Shown here: positions 52,248-60,956 of the stretch, one piece after another
How the letters are laid out: every line of letters starts with the position of its first letter
How positions within the stretch are numbered: the stretch's first letter is position 1
Origin: Microbacterium caowuchunii
Lineage (GTDB): Bacteria; Actinomycetota; Actinomycetes; Actinomycetales; Microbacteriaceae
Length of the DNA stretch: 64,000 nucleotides
Assembly: GCF_008727755.1 (NCBI RefSeq)
Contig: NZ_CP044231.1
Span: 372,001 to 436,000 of the forward strand
Direction of reading: 5' to 3'
Notes under the pieces: model-generated
What the model saw: the letters and a program-made list of their open reading frames with translations, nothing else
What the model was told of the DNA's origin: nothing
Databases searched by the model: none
Translations under genes and position numbers: made by a program

Positions 52248-53684
52248 TCAGATCAGGTACTGGCTGAGGCCGCGCCTGACGAACCGGCCGTCGCCCTTTC
52301 GCCCCAGGTACTGCCCGGCGTCGACGATGACCTTGCCCCTCGCGATCACCGTGTCCACGTGGCCGTCGATCTCGAACCCCTCCCAGGCCGAGTGGTCCAT
52401 GTTCATGTGGTGCGTCTTGTCGTATCCGATCGAGGTGTGCCCGGCCGGGTCGTAGACGACCACGTCCGCGTCGGCGCCGGGCTGGATCACGCCCTTGCGT
52501 CCGTACATGCCGAACATCCGGGCCGGCGTCGTGGAGGTGAGCTCCACCCAGCGCTCCAGGGAGATCTCGCCCGTCACGACGCCCTGGTACATCAGGTCCA
52601 TGCGGTGCTCGACGGAGCCGATGCCGTTCGGGATGGCGCGGAAGTCCCCCCGTCCGAGCTCCTTCTGATCCGTCATGCAGAAGGGGCAGTGGTCGGTCGA
52701 GACCATCTGCAGGTCGTTCGTGCGCAGCGCCTGCCACATGTGGTCCTGGTGGCCCTCCGCGCGCGAGCGCAGCGGGGTCGAGCACACCCACTTGGCACCC
52801 TCGAACGCCCCCCAGCGTTCGCTCGAGGCGCCGAGCTGCTCCTCCAGGGAGAGGTACAGGTATTGCGGGCAGGTCTCGCCGAACACGTTCTGACCCTTGT
52901 CGCGTGCCCAGGCGAGCTGGCGCACCGCCTGCTTCGCGCTGACGTGGACGACGTACAGCGGCGCGCCGGTGAGGTCCGCCAGCATGATGGCCCGGTGCGT
53001 CGCCTCCTCCTCCGCCTGCCAGGCGCGGGCGATGCCGTGGAAGTACGGGTCGGTCTTGCCCTCGGCCACGAGCTGCTCGGCCAGGACGTCGATCACCGGT
53101 CCGTTCTCGGCGTGCATCATCGTCAGCATCCCGGTGCGGGCGGAGATCTGCATCGCCCGCAGGATCTGCGCGTCGTCGGCGTAGAACACCCCCGGGTACG
53201 CCATGAACATCTTGAAACTCGTGATGCCCTCGTCGATGAGCCCCGGCAGGGCGGCGAGGGCCTCCGCGTCCACGCCGCCGACGATCTGGTGGAACCCGTA
53301 GTCGACGGCGCACTGCCCCGCCGCGAGTTCGTGCCAGTGGGCGAGGCCGTCCTGGATCCGCTCGCCGTGACGCTGCACCGCGAAATCGACGATCGTCGTC
53401 GTCCCGCCCCAGGCCGCGGCCCGGGTGCCGGTCTCGAACGTGTCGGATGCGGACGTGCCGCCGAAGGGCAGCTGCATGTGGGTGTGCGCGTCGATGCCGC
53501 CGGGGATCACGTAGCGGCCGGTGGCCTCGATCACGGTGTCGACGGATGCGGCGAGGTCCGTGCCCAGCAGTTCGGAACCGGGCTGGAGGACGGCGGCGAT
53601 CCGCTCCCCCTCGATCAGGACGTCGGCCTGCATCCGTCCGGTCGCCGAGACGACGGTGCCCCCGGTGATGAGAGTGGTGGCCAT
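52248..53684 (-). CDS. hydA: dihydropyrimidinase/D-hydantoinase
   Basis: A 478-residue metal-dependent amidohydrolase that opens 5,6-dihydrouracil, dihydrothymine or hydantoin rings to N-carbamoyl amino acids. Metal ligands: His67 and His69 in DAHTHM, carboxylated Lys158 in SFKMFMAY, His191 in MHAEN, His247 in VHVSAK, Asp331 in STDHCPF. A GTG at 53690 overlaps the nitrilase stop as GTGA and could be the start instead, adding two residues. It is second in the operon. Confidence 0.95.
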   Translation of the reverse strand: MATTLITGGTVVSATGRMQADVLIEGERIAAVLQPGSELLGTDLAASVDTVIEATGRYVIPGGIDAHTHMQLPFGGTSASDTFETGTRAAAWGGTTTIVDFAVQRHGERIQDGLAHWHELAAGQCAVDYGFHQIVGGVDAEALAALPGLIDEGITSFKMFMAYPGVFYADDAQILRAMQISARTGMLTMMHAENGPVIDVLAEQLVAEGKTDPYFHGIARAWQAEEEATHRAIMLADLTGAPLYVVHVSAKQAVRQLAWARDKGQNVFGETCPQYLYLSLEEQLGASSERWGAFEGAKWVCSTPLRSRAEGHQDHMWQALRTNDLQMVSTDHCPFCMTDQKELGRGDFRAIPNGIGSVEHRMDLMYQGVVTGEISLERWVELTSTTPARMFGMYGRKGVIQPGADADVVVYDPAGHTSIGYDKTHHMNMDHSAWEGFEIDGHVDTVIARGKVIVDAGQYLGRKGDGRFVRRGLSQYLI

Positions 53685-53686
53685 GG

Positions 53687-54535
53687 TCACGGGGCCGTGA
53701 TCTCTTCGTAGGTGTCCGGACGCCGGTCGCGGTAGAACTGCCAGTCGTCGCGCATCTCCTGCACCATGTCGAGGTCGAGGTCCCGGACGAGCACCTCCTC
53801 GTGCTCGCCGCTGCCGAGCGCTCCGACGTGGTTGCCGCGCGGGTCGATGACCTGGCTGCTGCCGTAGAACGTGACGGCCTCGTCGCCGTACTCGTTGTCC
53901 TCGCGTCCGACCCGGTTGGGCTGGAGGACGAAGTAGCCGTTGGCCACCGCGGCGCACGGCCCCTCGACCTCCCACAGCCGGTTCGACAGACCGGGCTTGG
54001 TGGCGTTGGGGTTGAACACCATGTGCGCGCCGCCTAGCCCGAGCTCCCGCCATCCCTCCGGGAAGTGCCGGTCGTAGCAGATGTACATCCCGACCTTGCC
54101 GACCGCGGTGTCGAACACCGGGTAGCCGAGGTTCCCAGGGCGGAAGTAGAACTTCTCCCAGAACTTCTCCACGTGCGGGATGTGGTTCTTGCGGTAGATC
54201 CCGAGGATGCTGCCGTCGGCGTCGACGAGCACCGAGGTGTTGTAGTAGACCCCGGTCTGGGCCTCCTCGTAGATGGGCAGCACCATGACGGTGCCGAGCT
54301 CCTTCGCCAGGGCCGCGAAGCGCTGGACGATCGGTCCGTCGGCGGGCTCGGCGTACCGGTAGTACTTCTTGTCCTGCGTGATGCCGAAGTAGGGGCCGTA
54401 GAAGAGCTCCTGGAAACAGAGCACCTCGGCGCCCTGCGCGGCCGCATCCCGGGCGAACCCCTCGTGCTTGTCGAGCATGGAGGCCTTGTCGCCCGTCCAT
54501 GTCGTCTGCGTGATTGCTGCTCGTACTGTCGTCAT
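53687..54535 (-). CDS. nitrilase-family N-carbamoyl-beta-amino acid amidohydrolase
   Basis: A 282-residue carbon-nitrogen hydrolase. Catalytic Glu43 (CFQELFYG), Lys116 (RKNHIP) and Cys153 (YICYDRHFPE) are all present. FYFRPGNLGYPVF and VFNPNATKPGLS resemble beta-ureidopropionases, which convert N-carbamoyl-beta-alanine to beta-alanine, CO2 and ammonia. Assignment to this substrate over a D-carbamoylase relies on context. ATG 54535 has GGAGGCG upstream. First gene of the operon, divergent from the MocR regulator. Confidence 0.9.
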   Translation of the reverse strand: MTTVRAAITQTTWTGDKASMLDKHEGFARDAAAQGAEVLCFQELFYGPYFGITQDKKYYRYAEPADGPIVQRFAALAKELGTVMVLPIYEEAQTGVYYNTSVLVDADGSILGIYRKNHIPHVEKFWEKFYFRPGNLGYPVFDTAVGKVGMYICYDRHFPEGWRELGLGGAHMVFNPNATKPGLSNRLWEVEGPCAAVANGYFVLQPNRVGREDNEYGDEAVTFYGSSQVIDPRGNHVGALGSGEHEEVLVRDLDLDMVQEMRDDWQFYRDRRPDTYEEITAP

Positions 54536-54713
54536 CGTCGCCTCCAGTGCGTGAACCGCGTCTCGAGGACCCTGCGATCTGACGGGGACCGGTGGCGTCA
54601 CCGGCGGGTCCGCCCCGTTCTGTTATCTTTCGGGTTGAACATTTCTCTTCGATTTCGGCCTGTGACGCGATCGTAAATGCTGGGCCTCGTCCACCGATAG
54701 AGCGGAGTTCCGG
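54536..54713. promoter_or_regulatory. divergent control region of the ring-opening operon
   Basis: An AT-rich patch, about 54619-54680, stands out from the GC-rich surroundings. TTTCGG occurs at 54628-54633 and again at 54653-54658 in the same direction (25-base period), a spacing typical of sites bound by MocR/GntR regulators as direct repeats. On the minus strand GATAAC/TAACAG-like sequence could be a -10 for the nitrilase operon. The precise operator is not fixed. Confidence 0.45.
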
Positions 54714-56102
54714 ATGCATCTGCCCGCCGCCTTCCCGGACCGTTCCCCGCAGGGCATCGCCGGGGTGATCGCCCGGCTCGTGAACGAGGGCGTCCTCGCG
54801 CCGGGGGACCGGCTGCCCACCGTGCGCGAGATCGCCGCGGATCTGGGCGTGAGCCCGGCCACCGTGAGCGCCGCCTGGCAGGCGCTCTCCCGCGCCGGGG
54901 TGCTCGTCTCCCGGGGCCGGGCGGGGAGTTTCGTCCAGGCGCCGCAGCGGGACTGGCTGACCCGACGGGTCCGCGGGATGTCGGGTCAGGTGGAGCGCGG
55001 CACGCTGGATCTGTCCACGGGGACCCCCGATCCGGGGCTCCTCCCCGCCCTGGGCCGTGCGTTCGCGCGCGTGTCCCTGCGCGCGGATGCCGGACGCTAC
55101 GGCGACCTGCCGGTGCTCCCCGACCTGGCCGAGGTGCTGGAGGACTCCTGGCCCTCACCGGCCGAGATGATCACGGTGGTCGACGGTGCGCTCGACGGCA
55201 TCTCACGCGTCCTGGAGCAGGTGGTCCGCTTCGGCGACCGGGTCGCGGTCGAGTCGCCCGGCTTCCCCTACTTCTTCGACCTGCTCGACGCGCTCGGCGC
55301 GGAGGCGGTGCCTCTGGAGCTCGACGAGGAGGGCGTGCTCCCGGCCTCGCTCAGCCGGGCGCTCGCGCGGCATCCGTCGGCCGTCATCCTGCAGCCCCGC
55401 GCCCAGAACCCGACCGGCGCGTCGATGAGCGCCCACCGCGCACAGCAGCTCGCCGGGGCCGTCCGTGCGGCTCGCGACGGGGATCGGGTGGTCGTCATCG
55501 AGGACGACCACTCCGGGATGATCGCGATGGCCCCCGCGGTCACCCTCGCGCACTGGCTCCCCGATCAGGTCGTGCACGTGCGGAGCTTCTCGAAGTCGCA
55601 CGGACCGGACCTGCGGATCGCCGCTCTGGGCGGCCCCGCCCGGGTCGTGGAGCGCGTCATCGCCCGGCGCATGCTGGGCCCGGGGTGGACGTCGCGTCTG
55701 CTGCAGGCGGTGCTGCTCGACATGCTCACGGATGCGGACTCGATCGCCGAGGTGCGCGCCGCCCGGCTCGCCTACCGCGACCGCCAGGAGGCCGTCGCCG
55801 CGGGGCTGCGGCGTCGTGGTGTCGCCATCCCGGCCTCCGACGGCATCAACCTGTGGCTGCCGGTCGCCGACGAGCGGGCGGCGCACGTGCGTCTCGCCGC
55901 AGCAGGCATCGCGGTCGCCGGCGGCGCCCCGTTCCTGGCCGGCGGTTCCCCCGGGGACGACGCGGAGCCGGACCCGGCAACCCGGCCGGGACCGGCAGGG
56001 TTCGTGCGGGTGACGGCGGGGCTGGTGGCGCAGGGGGCCTCCGGCGTCGCCGCCGAACTCGCCACCGCCGCCCGGGCGACGGGCGCCCGTCCCTCCGGTT
56101 GA
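54714..56102 (+). CDS. MocR-type GntR/aminotransferase-fold regulator
   Basis: A 462-residue MocR regulator: a GntR winged HTH at about 10-75 (DRLPTVREIAADLGVSPATV) linked to a PLP-dependent aminotransferase-like domain with Lys294 in VRSFSKSHGP. Such proteins sense PLP-linked amines or amino acids. It is divergent from the nitrilase operon, whose product is a beta-amino acid, so it is the probable inducer-responsive regulator. ATG 54714 follows GGAG. Confidence 0.92.
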   Translation: MHLPAAFPDRSPQGIAGVIARLVNEGVLAPGDRLPTVREIAADLGVSPATVSAAWQALSRAGVLVSRGRAGSFVQAPQRDWLTRRVRGMSGQVERGTLDLSTGTPDPGLLPALGRAFARVSLRADAGRYGDLPVLPDLAEVLEDSWPSPAEMITVVDGALDGISRVLEQVVRFGDRVAVESPGFPYFFDLLDALGAEAVPLELDEEGVLPASLSRALARHPSAVILQPRAQNPTGASMSAHRAQQLAGAVRAARDGDRVVVIEDDHSGMIAMAPAVTLAHWLPDQVVHVRSFSKSHGPDLRIAALGGPARVVERVIARRMLGPGWTSRLLQAVLLDMLTDADSIAEVRAARLAYRDRQEAVAAGLRRRGVAIPASDGINLWLPVADERAAHVRLAAAGIAVAGGAPFLAGGSPGDDAEPDPATRPGPAGFVRVTAGLVAQGASGVAAELATAARATGARPSG

Positions 56103-56110
56103 GCCGTGCC

Positions 56111-56159
56111 GGGATACATCCCGCGGTGGATGCAGGGCGCCCCGGCGTCCGCGTAGCGT
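56111..56159 (+). promoter_or_regulatory. promoter and palindrome ahead of the kinase gene
   Basis: GGGATACATCCC (56111-56122), GGGAT-AC-ATCCC, is centred 37 bases before TAGCGT (56154-56159), which ends 7 bases before GTG 56167. A related GGATCATCC occurs before the ABC exporter, so it may be a response-regulator site. Confidence 0.5.
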
Positions 56160-56166
56160 GGAGGGC

Positions 56167-57339
56167 GTGCTGCGCCCGCTGAAGACCTACCAACTGGTGA
56201 CCGACATCGTCGGTGCCGCGCTGTTCTTCGCGTTCTTCGCCATCATGGTCCCGTACGGCACGGACGGCATCTTCGTCGGGGTGCTGCTCACCCTCGGCAT
56301 GTCCGCCGCGCTCGCCGTCCGCCGCCTCTCGCCCGCCCTCGCCCTCGGCCTCGCCTGGGCATCCGCGATCCTGCAGATGCTGTTCGGGCTGGCGCCGATG
56401 CCGAGCGACGTGGCCGTGTTCGGGGTGCTCTACGTCACGGCGGCCTACGGCTCCCGGGCGGTGTTCTGGGCGGGGTTCGTCTCGTCCTTCGTCGGCGCGG
56501 TCGCGATCGCGGTGTACATCGTCTACCTCATGCCCCTGCTGCAGGGGTACGCGGTGAGCATCGGAGACATCCGCGAACTGCCGAGCGCGATCCTCATCCT
56601 GATCGCCGCGGTCTTCGCCCTCCTGCTGGCCTGGACGGCGGGCGCCCTGGTGCGCACCGCCGCCCGTGCCCGCGCGAACCGTGCGGCCCAGCAGCGCGCC
56701 GAGTCGGAGACGGTCGCGGAGCAGGAGCGGGTGCGCATCGCCCGCGACATGCACGACGTCGTCGCCCACTCGCTCGCGGTCGTGATCGCCCAGGCGGACG
56801 GCGCCCGCTACGCCGCCGCGGCGGATCCCGCCGTGGCGACGACGGCGCTCGGGACGATCTCCACGACCGCCCGCGCCGCCCTCACCGACGTCCGCATGCT
56901 GCTCACCCAGCTGCGGCACAGTCAGGGCGATGGGCCGCAGCCGGACCTCGCCGACCTCGACGCCCTCTACGACCAGGTGCGGGCGGCCGGGGTGGATCTG
57001 CGCGTGGACGTGCACCCCGTACCGGGGAACGACGTGCCCGCCTCCGTGCAGCTCGCGGTGTTCCGCATCGTGCAGGAGGCGCTGACCAACGCCCTGCGCC
57101 ACGGGGGCGAGGGGACGGTCTCCGTGCGTCTCGCCTGGTACGCGGACCGCGTGGACCTGGAGGTGCGCAGCCCCCTGCGGCCGGGGTCCGTTCAGGCGGA
57201 GGCACCGGCCCGCCCGCTCGGTCATGGCATCATCGGGATGCGCGAACGTGCGCAACTCGTCGGCGGGACGTTCGAGGCCGGACCCCAGGGGGACCGGTTC
57301 GTCGTGTCCGCCGCGCTGCCGATGGGGGTGCCCGCATGA
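56167..57339 (+). CDS. NarL-type sensor histidine kinase
   Basis: A 390-residue kinase with five or six N-terminal membrane helices (about 10-160) and no large extracellular domain, an intramembrane-sensing style. The HisKA_3 motif RIARDMHDVVAHSLAV puts the phosphorylated His at 196; the HATPase domain includes EALTNALRHG. A start at GTG 56158 is also open, but GTG 56167 sits 7 bases after TAGCGT. It overlaps its response regulator by four bases. The adjoining ABC exporter is the expected target or partner. Confidence 0.9.
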   Translation: MLRPLKTYQLVTDIVGAALFFAFFAIMVPYGTDGIFVGVLLTLGMSAALAVRRLSPALALGLAWASAILQMLFGLAPMPSDVAVFGVLYVTAAYGSRAVFWAGFVSSFVGAVAIAVYIVYLMPLLQGYAVSIGDIRELPSAILILIAAVFALLLAWTAGALVRTAARARANRAAQQRAESETVAEQERVRIARDMHDVVAHSLAVVIAQADGARYAAAADPAVATTALGTISTTARAALTDVRMLLTQLRHSQGDGPQPDLADLDALYDQVRAAGVDLRVDVHPVPGNDVPASVQLAVFRIVQEALTNALRHGGEGTVSVRLAWYADRVDLEVRSPLRPGSVQAEAPARPLGHGIIGMRERAQLVGGTFEAGPQGDRFVVSAALPMGVPA

Positions 57340-57983
57340 GCACGCCCATCCGCGTGGTCCTGGTCGACGACCAGGCGCTGTTCCGCGCCGGGATCCGGAT
57401 GCTGATCGGCTCGCAGCCCGACCTGGAGGTGGTCGGCGAGGCGTCCGACGGGCGGGAGGCCATCGGCGTCGTCCGCGAGACCCGGCCCGACGTCGTACTG
57501 ATGGACATCCGGATGCCCGTGCTCGACGGCATCGCTGCGACGGCGGAGCTGCTGGGGGATCCGAATCCGCCGCGCATCGTCATGCTCACCACGTTCGATC
57601 TGGACGAGGCCGCCGCCCGCGCCATCCGGCAGGGAGCGAGCGGGTTCCTCCTGAAAGACGCCGAACCGGAGTTCCTGCTCTCCGCGATCCGCACGGTGCA
57701 CGCCGGTTCCGCCGTGATCGCGGCCGCCGCCACGCACGACCTGTTCACCCGCTTCTCGGATGCGGCTCCGGCACCCGTCCCGGACGCGTACGGCACGCTG
57801 ACGGACCGGGAGCGGGAGATCTTCGCGCTCGCCGCGCGCGGCCTCTCGAACGCGGAGATCGCCGAACGCGAGTTCCTCTCCGAGGCCACCGTCAAGACGC
57901 ACATCAGCCGGATCCTCGGCAAGCTCTCCCTGCGCGATCGCGTGCAGCTGGTCGTGTTCGCCTTCCGCCACGGGCTGGTCTGA
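57336..57983 (+). CDS. NarL/LuxR-type response regulator
   Basis: A 215-residue regulator: receiver domain residues 5-120 with phospho-acceptor Asp57 in VVLMDIRMP and the acidic DD at 11-12; C-terminal LuxR HTH from about 150 (LTDREREIFALAARGLSNAE). It overlaps the kinase gene (ATGA). Candidate sites GGGATACATCCC and GGATCATCC lie before the kinase and exporter promoters. Confidence 0.94.
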   Translation: MSTPIRVVLVDDQALFRAGIRMLIGSQPDLEVVGEASDGREAIGVVRETRPDVVLMDIRMPVLDGIAATAELLGDPNPPRIVMLTTFDLDEAAARAIRQGASGFLLKDAEPEFLLSAIRTVHAGSAVIAAAATHDLFTRFSDAAPAPVPDAYGTLTDREREIFALAARGLSNAEIAEREFLSEATVKTHISRILGKLSLRDRVQLVVFAFRHGLV

Positions 57984-57992
57984 GCGGATCCC

Positions 57993-58062
57993 GGATCATC
58001 CTTGCGATGTAGCCGGATGCGGCTTGCGGGCGATGTGAGCGGGGCCCGGCGGTTCGTAGCGT
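57993..58062 (+). promoter_or_regulatory. promoter and GGATCATCC site ahead of the ABC exporter
   Basis: GGATCATCC (57993-58001) is centred 60 bases before TAGCGT (58057-58062), which ends 6 bases before ATG 58069. The same -10 hexamer and a related GGAT/ATCC palindrome precede the kinase gene. Confidence 0.5.
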
Positions 58063-58068
58063 CGGAGT

Positions 58069-58842
58069 ATGCAGATCACCTCCAGCGAGCTCGGGCTCGC
58101 AGCCCGCGTCCAGCGGCTCACGAAGACCTACGGCTCCGGCGACGGCGCGGTGCGCGCTCTCGACGACGTCGGCGTCGGCATCCGTCGCGGTGACTTCACC
58201 GCCATCATGGGGCCGTCCGGTTCCGGCAAGTCCACGCTGATGCACATCATGGCCGGTCTCGACGCCCCCACCAGCGGTTCGGTGTGGATCGGGGACACCG
58301 ACATCACCGGCTTGAGCGACCAGGAGCTGACGATCCTGCGTCGGCGCCGGGTGGGGTTCGTCTTCCAGGCGTTCAACCTCGTCCCCACCCTCGACGCGCT
58401 CGGGAACATCATGCTCCCGTTCGACCTCGACGGTCGCCGCCCCACCGCTCTCGAGCGCGCCCGCATCGACGGCCTGGTCGAGACGCTCGGGCTGACCGGA
58501 CGGCTCGGACACCGCCCGCACCAGCTCAGCGGCGGTCAGCAGCAGCGGGTCGCCATCGCCCGTGCGCTGGCGACCGCGCCCGACCTCGTCTTCGCCGACG
58601 AACCGACCGGGAACCTCGACTCCCGTTCGGGCCGGGAGGTGCTGGGACTCCTGCGGGCGGCCAGTCGCGACCACGGGCAGTCCATCGCCATGGTCACCCA
58701 CGACCCGGTCGCCGCGAGTCACGCCGACCGGGTGCTCTACCTCGGCGACGGGCGGATCGTGGCGGATCAGCGCGGTCAGAGCGCGGAGGAGATCTCGGCG
58801 TTCATGCTCGCCGCCGAGCTCGGCACGGAGACGGCGGCATGA
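58069..58842 (+). CDS. ABC transporter ATPase (MacB/LolD type)
   Basis: A 257-residue ATPase: Walker A GPSGSGKSTL near 47-56, signature LSGGQQQRVAIARAL, Walker B VFADEPTGNLD and VTHDPVAA. Its order with one FtsX-like permease is that of peptide- or lipid-stress exporters (BceA/MacB group). ATG 58069 follows TAGCGT by six bases. It overlaps the permease gene by ATGA. Confidence 0.94.
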   Translation: MQITSSELGLAARVQRLTKTYGSGDGAVRALDDVGVGIRRGDFTAIMGPSGSGKSTLMHIMAGLDAPTSGSVWIGDTDITGLSDQELTILRRRRVGFVFQAFNLVPTLDALGNIMLPFDLDGRRPTALERARIDGLVETLGLTGRLGHRPHQLSGGQQQRVAIARALATAPDLVFADEPTGNLDSRSGREVLGLLRAASRDHGQSIAMVTHDPVAASHADRVLYLGDGRIVADQRGQSAEEISAFMLAAELGTETAA

Positions 58843-60320
58843 GCGCCCCCTCCGTGTCCGTCGCCGACGCGCCCCGGGCCGTCCGTCCGGCCCGCCCCGC
58901 GGGATCCGCGCCGTGGATCCGGGAGCGGGGCATGGGGGCGAGCGTGCTCGTCGCCACGATCTCCAGCGCCTTCGGGGTGATCCTCATCGCCGCGACGGAG
59001 CTCATCGCGGCGATCCTGCGCGCCGACCCCTATGTGGGCGACAGCGGGACCCTCGCCCTCGTCCTGAGCTTCCTCACGTACCTCCTGCTGGGCGTCGCCG
59101 TCTACGTCGCGGCCATCGTCACCGCCAACACGTTCGCGACGGTCGTCGCCGGGCGCACCCGCCGGATCGCGCTGCTCCGGCTGATCGGCGCCTCCGCCCG
59201 CTCGCAGCGCGCCGAGGTGGCCCGGCACGGTCTCGCGGTCGGGGCGATCGGCGCCGTGCTGGGACTCGTGGGCGGCACCGTGGTCGCGGCCGCGGGGGCC
59301 GAACTGACGGTCCAGCAGCTCGGCCTCGACGGAGTCGTGTACCAGCTGGTGCGTCCGGAACTGCTCGTTCCCCCGGTGATCGTCGTCCTGACGACGTGGG
59401 CGGCGGCGTGGGTGGGCTCCCGCCGGGTGCTCTCGGTGACCCCGCTCCAAGCCCTAGGGGGTTCGGTGGAGACCTCGCACGAGGTGGTCGCACGGCGCAC
59501 CGGGCGCACCGTGGCGGCTCTGCTGCTCCTGGTGTCGGGGACGGGCCTCCTCGCCGCCGGTATCGCGCTCGGGCTCTGGGACCCGCGGGGCGTCATCGTG
59601 GCGTTCTTCGGCGGGCTGTTCTCCTTCACGGGTATCGTGCTGGGTTCGACGCGGCTCATGCCGCCGCTGCTCCGGCTGGTCGGCCGTCTGTTCGGCCGGT
59701 CGGCGACGGCCCGGCTGGCCGCGGAGAACGCGCTGAGGTACCCGGAGCGGTCGAGCCGGATGTCGATCGGCGTCGTGATGGGGGTGACCCTCGTGACGAT
59801 GTTCGCCGTGGCGGTGGAGTCGGCGAAGGTCCTGTTCGCGGCTTCCGCCGGCGGCGAGGTCCCGGCCGACTTCGCCGCCATCCTGGACACGTTCGCGACC
59901 GTCATGATGGGCCTCATGGCCGTGGCGGCCGTCATCGCCGGCGTCGGTCTGGTGAACCTGCTCACGATCGGGGTGGTGCAGCGCCGGCGCGAGCTGGGCC
60001 TGCTGCGCGCGCTCGGGTTCTCGAACGGCCAGGTGCGCCGGATGGTGCTGCTGGAGGCCGCGCACGTCACGATCACGGCGACGCTCACCGGGCTCGTGCT
60101 CGGGGTCGTCTACGGCTGGGCCGGAGCGCAGTCCCTGCTCGGCACCGTGCCGGCCGACCCGACGCTGCCGCGGGAGCCCACGTTCGTGCTGCCGGCCGTG
60201 CCCCTGGTGCCCGTGCTCGTGATCCTCGTGGCGACCGCCGTGCTGACGCTCGTCGCCGCCGTGGTGCCGACCCGGATCGCGACCAGGGTCGCTCCTGTCG
60301 AGGCGCTCGCCGAGGTGTGA
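58839..60320 (+). CDS. FtsX-like ABC exporter permease
   Basis: A 493-residue membrane protein with eight or so helices arranged as two FtsX domains (about 25-180 and 290-490); ARTRRIALLRLIGASARSQR-type and RRRELGLLRALGFSNGQVRR are the intracellular coupling motifs. Works with the ATPase above. No large MacPCD extracellular domain is present. Its stop at 60320 is adjacent to the convergent SRPBCC gene stop at 60321, so no terminator fits between. Confidence 0.92.
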   Translation: MSAPSVSVADAPRAVRPARPAGSAPWIRERGMGASVLVATISSAFGVILIAATELIAAILRADPYVGDSGTLALVLSFLTYLLLGVAVYVAAIVTANTFATVVAGRTRRIALLRLIGASARSQRAEVARHGLAVGAIGAVLGLVGGTVVAAAGAELTVQQLGLDGVVYQLVRPELLVPPVIVVLTTWAAAWVGSRRVLSVTPLQALGGSVETSHEVVARRTGRTVAALLLLVSGTGLLAAGIALGLWDPRGVIVAFFGGLFSFTGIVLGSTRLMPPLLRLVGRLFGRSATARLAAENALRYPERSSRMSIGVVMGVTLVTMFAVAVESAKVLFAASAGGEVPADFAAILDTFATVMMGLMAVAAVIAGVGLVNLLTIGVVQRRRELGLLRALGFSNGQVRRMVLLEAAHVTITATLTGLVLGVVYGWAGAQSLLGTVPADPTLPREPTFVLPAVPLVPVLVILVATAVLTLVAAVVPTRIATRVAPVEALAEV

Positions 60321-60824
60321 TCAGTCCGACGTGGGCGCCGGCCCGGGATCGTGCGCCCACGTCGGGGCGAGCGCGCGGATGCGCGCCGCCCGCCATTGCC
60401 AGGCGCCCCACAGCACCGGCCAGAGCGCGGGCGCGGAGCGGCCGGCGATCACGAGCCGGTCGCGCCACAGCGTGCGGCCGGGATCGCCCGGGGCCGGTGA
60501 GACGGCCATCTGGTGGTCCCACACGTCCAGGCTCGCCAGCGGACCGGTCAGCGGCACTCCGCTGTCCCGGAAGATGCGCACCGTGCCCTCCGGTTCCTGC
60601 ACGGTGCGTTCGCTGACCGTGATCAGTTGTGAACCGAGGTGGATGCCGCCGAGGGTCAGCTCCATCGCGACGTCGTCGCCCGGTTCCCACGCCGCAGGCA
60701 GCGCCGAGAGCGGTCGCATGTCCATCAGCGGACCGTAGATCTCCGCCACCGCCCGGGGGGAGTGCAGGGCGCGCCAAGCGGCGTCGGGATCGCAGTCGAC
60801 GGTGAACTTCAGCAGGATGCGCAC
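60321..60824 (-). CDS. SRPBCC-family lipid/ligand-binding protein
   Basis: A 167-residue START/polyketide cyclase-like (SRPBCC) protein: MRILLKFTVDCDPDAAWRAL is the start and VWDHQMAVSP with LWRDRLVIAGR typify the fold. The ligand is unknown. GTG 60824 is used because the homology starts there and CAGACT ends 6 bases upstream. It ends exactly against the convergent permease gene. Confidence 0.8.
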   Translation of the reverse strand: MRILLKFTVDCDPDAAWRALHSPRAVAEIYGPLMDMRPLSALPAAWEPGDDVAMELTLGGIHLGSQLITVSERTVQEPEGTVRIFRDSGVPLTGPLASLDVWDHQMAVSPAPGDPGRTLWRDRLVIAGRSAPALWPVLWGAWQWRAARIRALAPTWAHDPGPAPTSD

Positions 60825-60944
60825 CCGGCAAGTCTGACAAGCGGGAGCCTGCGGCGGAACGGGTTGCGCGCGGGAGCTCCGGAGGTGCCTCCGCGGGCCG
60901 TGACGCAGAGCGTCATGCTGCGGGGCCGGGCGAGCGAGCCGCCA

Positions 60945-60950
60945 TACGCT
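60945..60950 (+). promoter_or_regulatory. -10 element, start at 60957
   Basis: TACGCT ends 6 bases before ATG 60957; GGAGGG lies between, so both a leaderless start and a Shine-Dalgarno are possible depending on the start of transcription. Confidence 0.5.
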
Positions 60951-60956
60951 GGAGGG

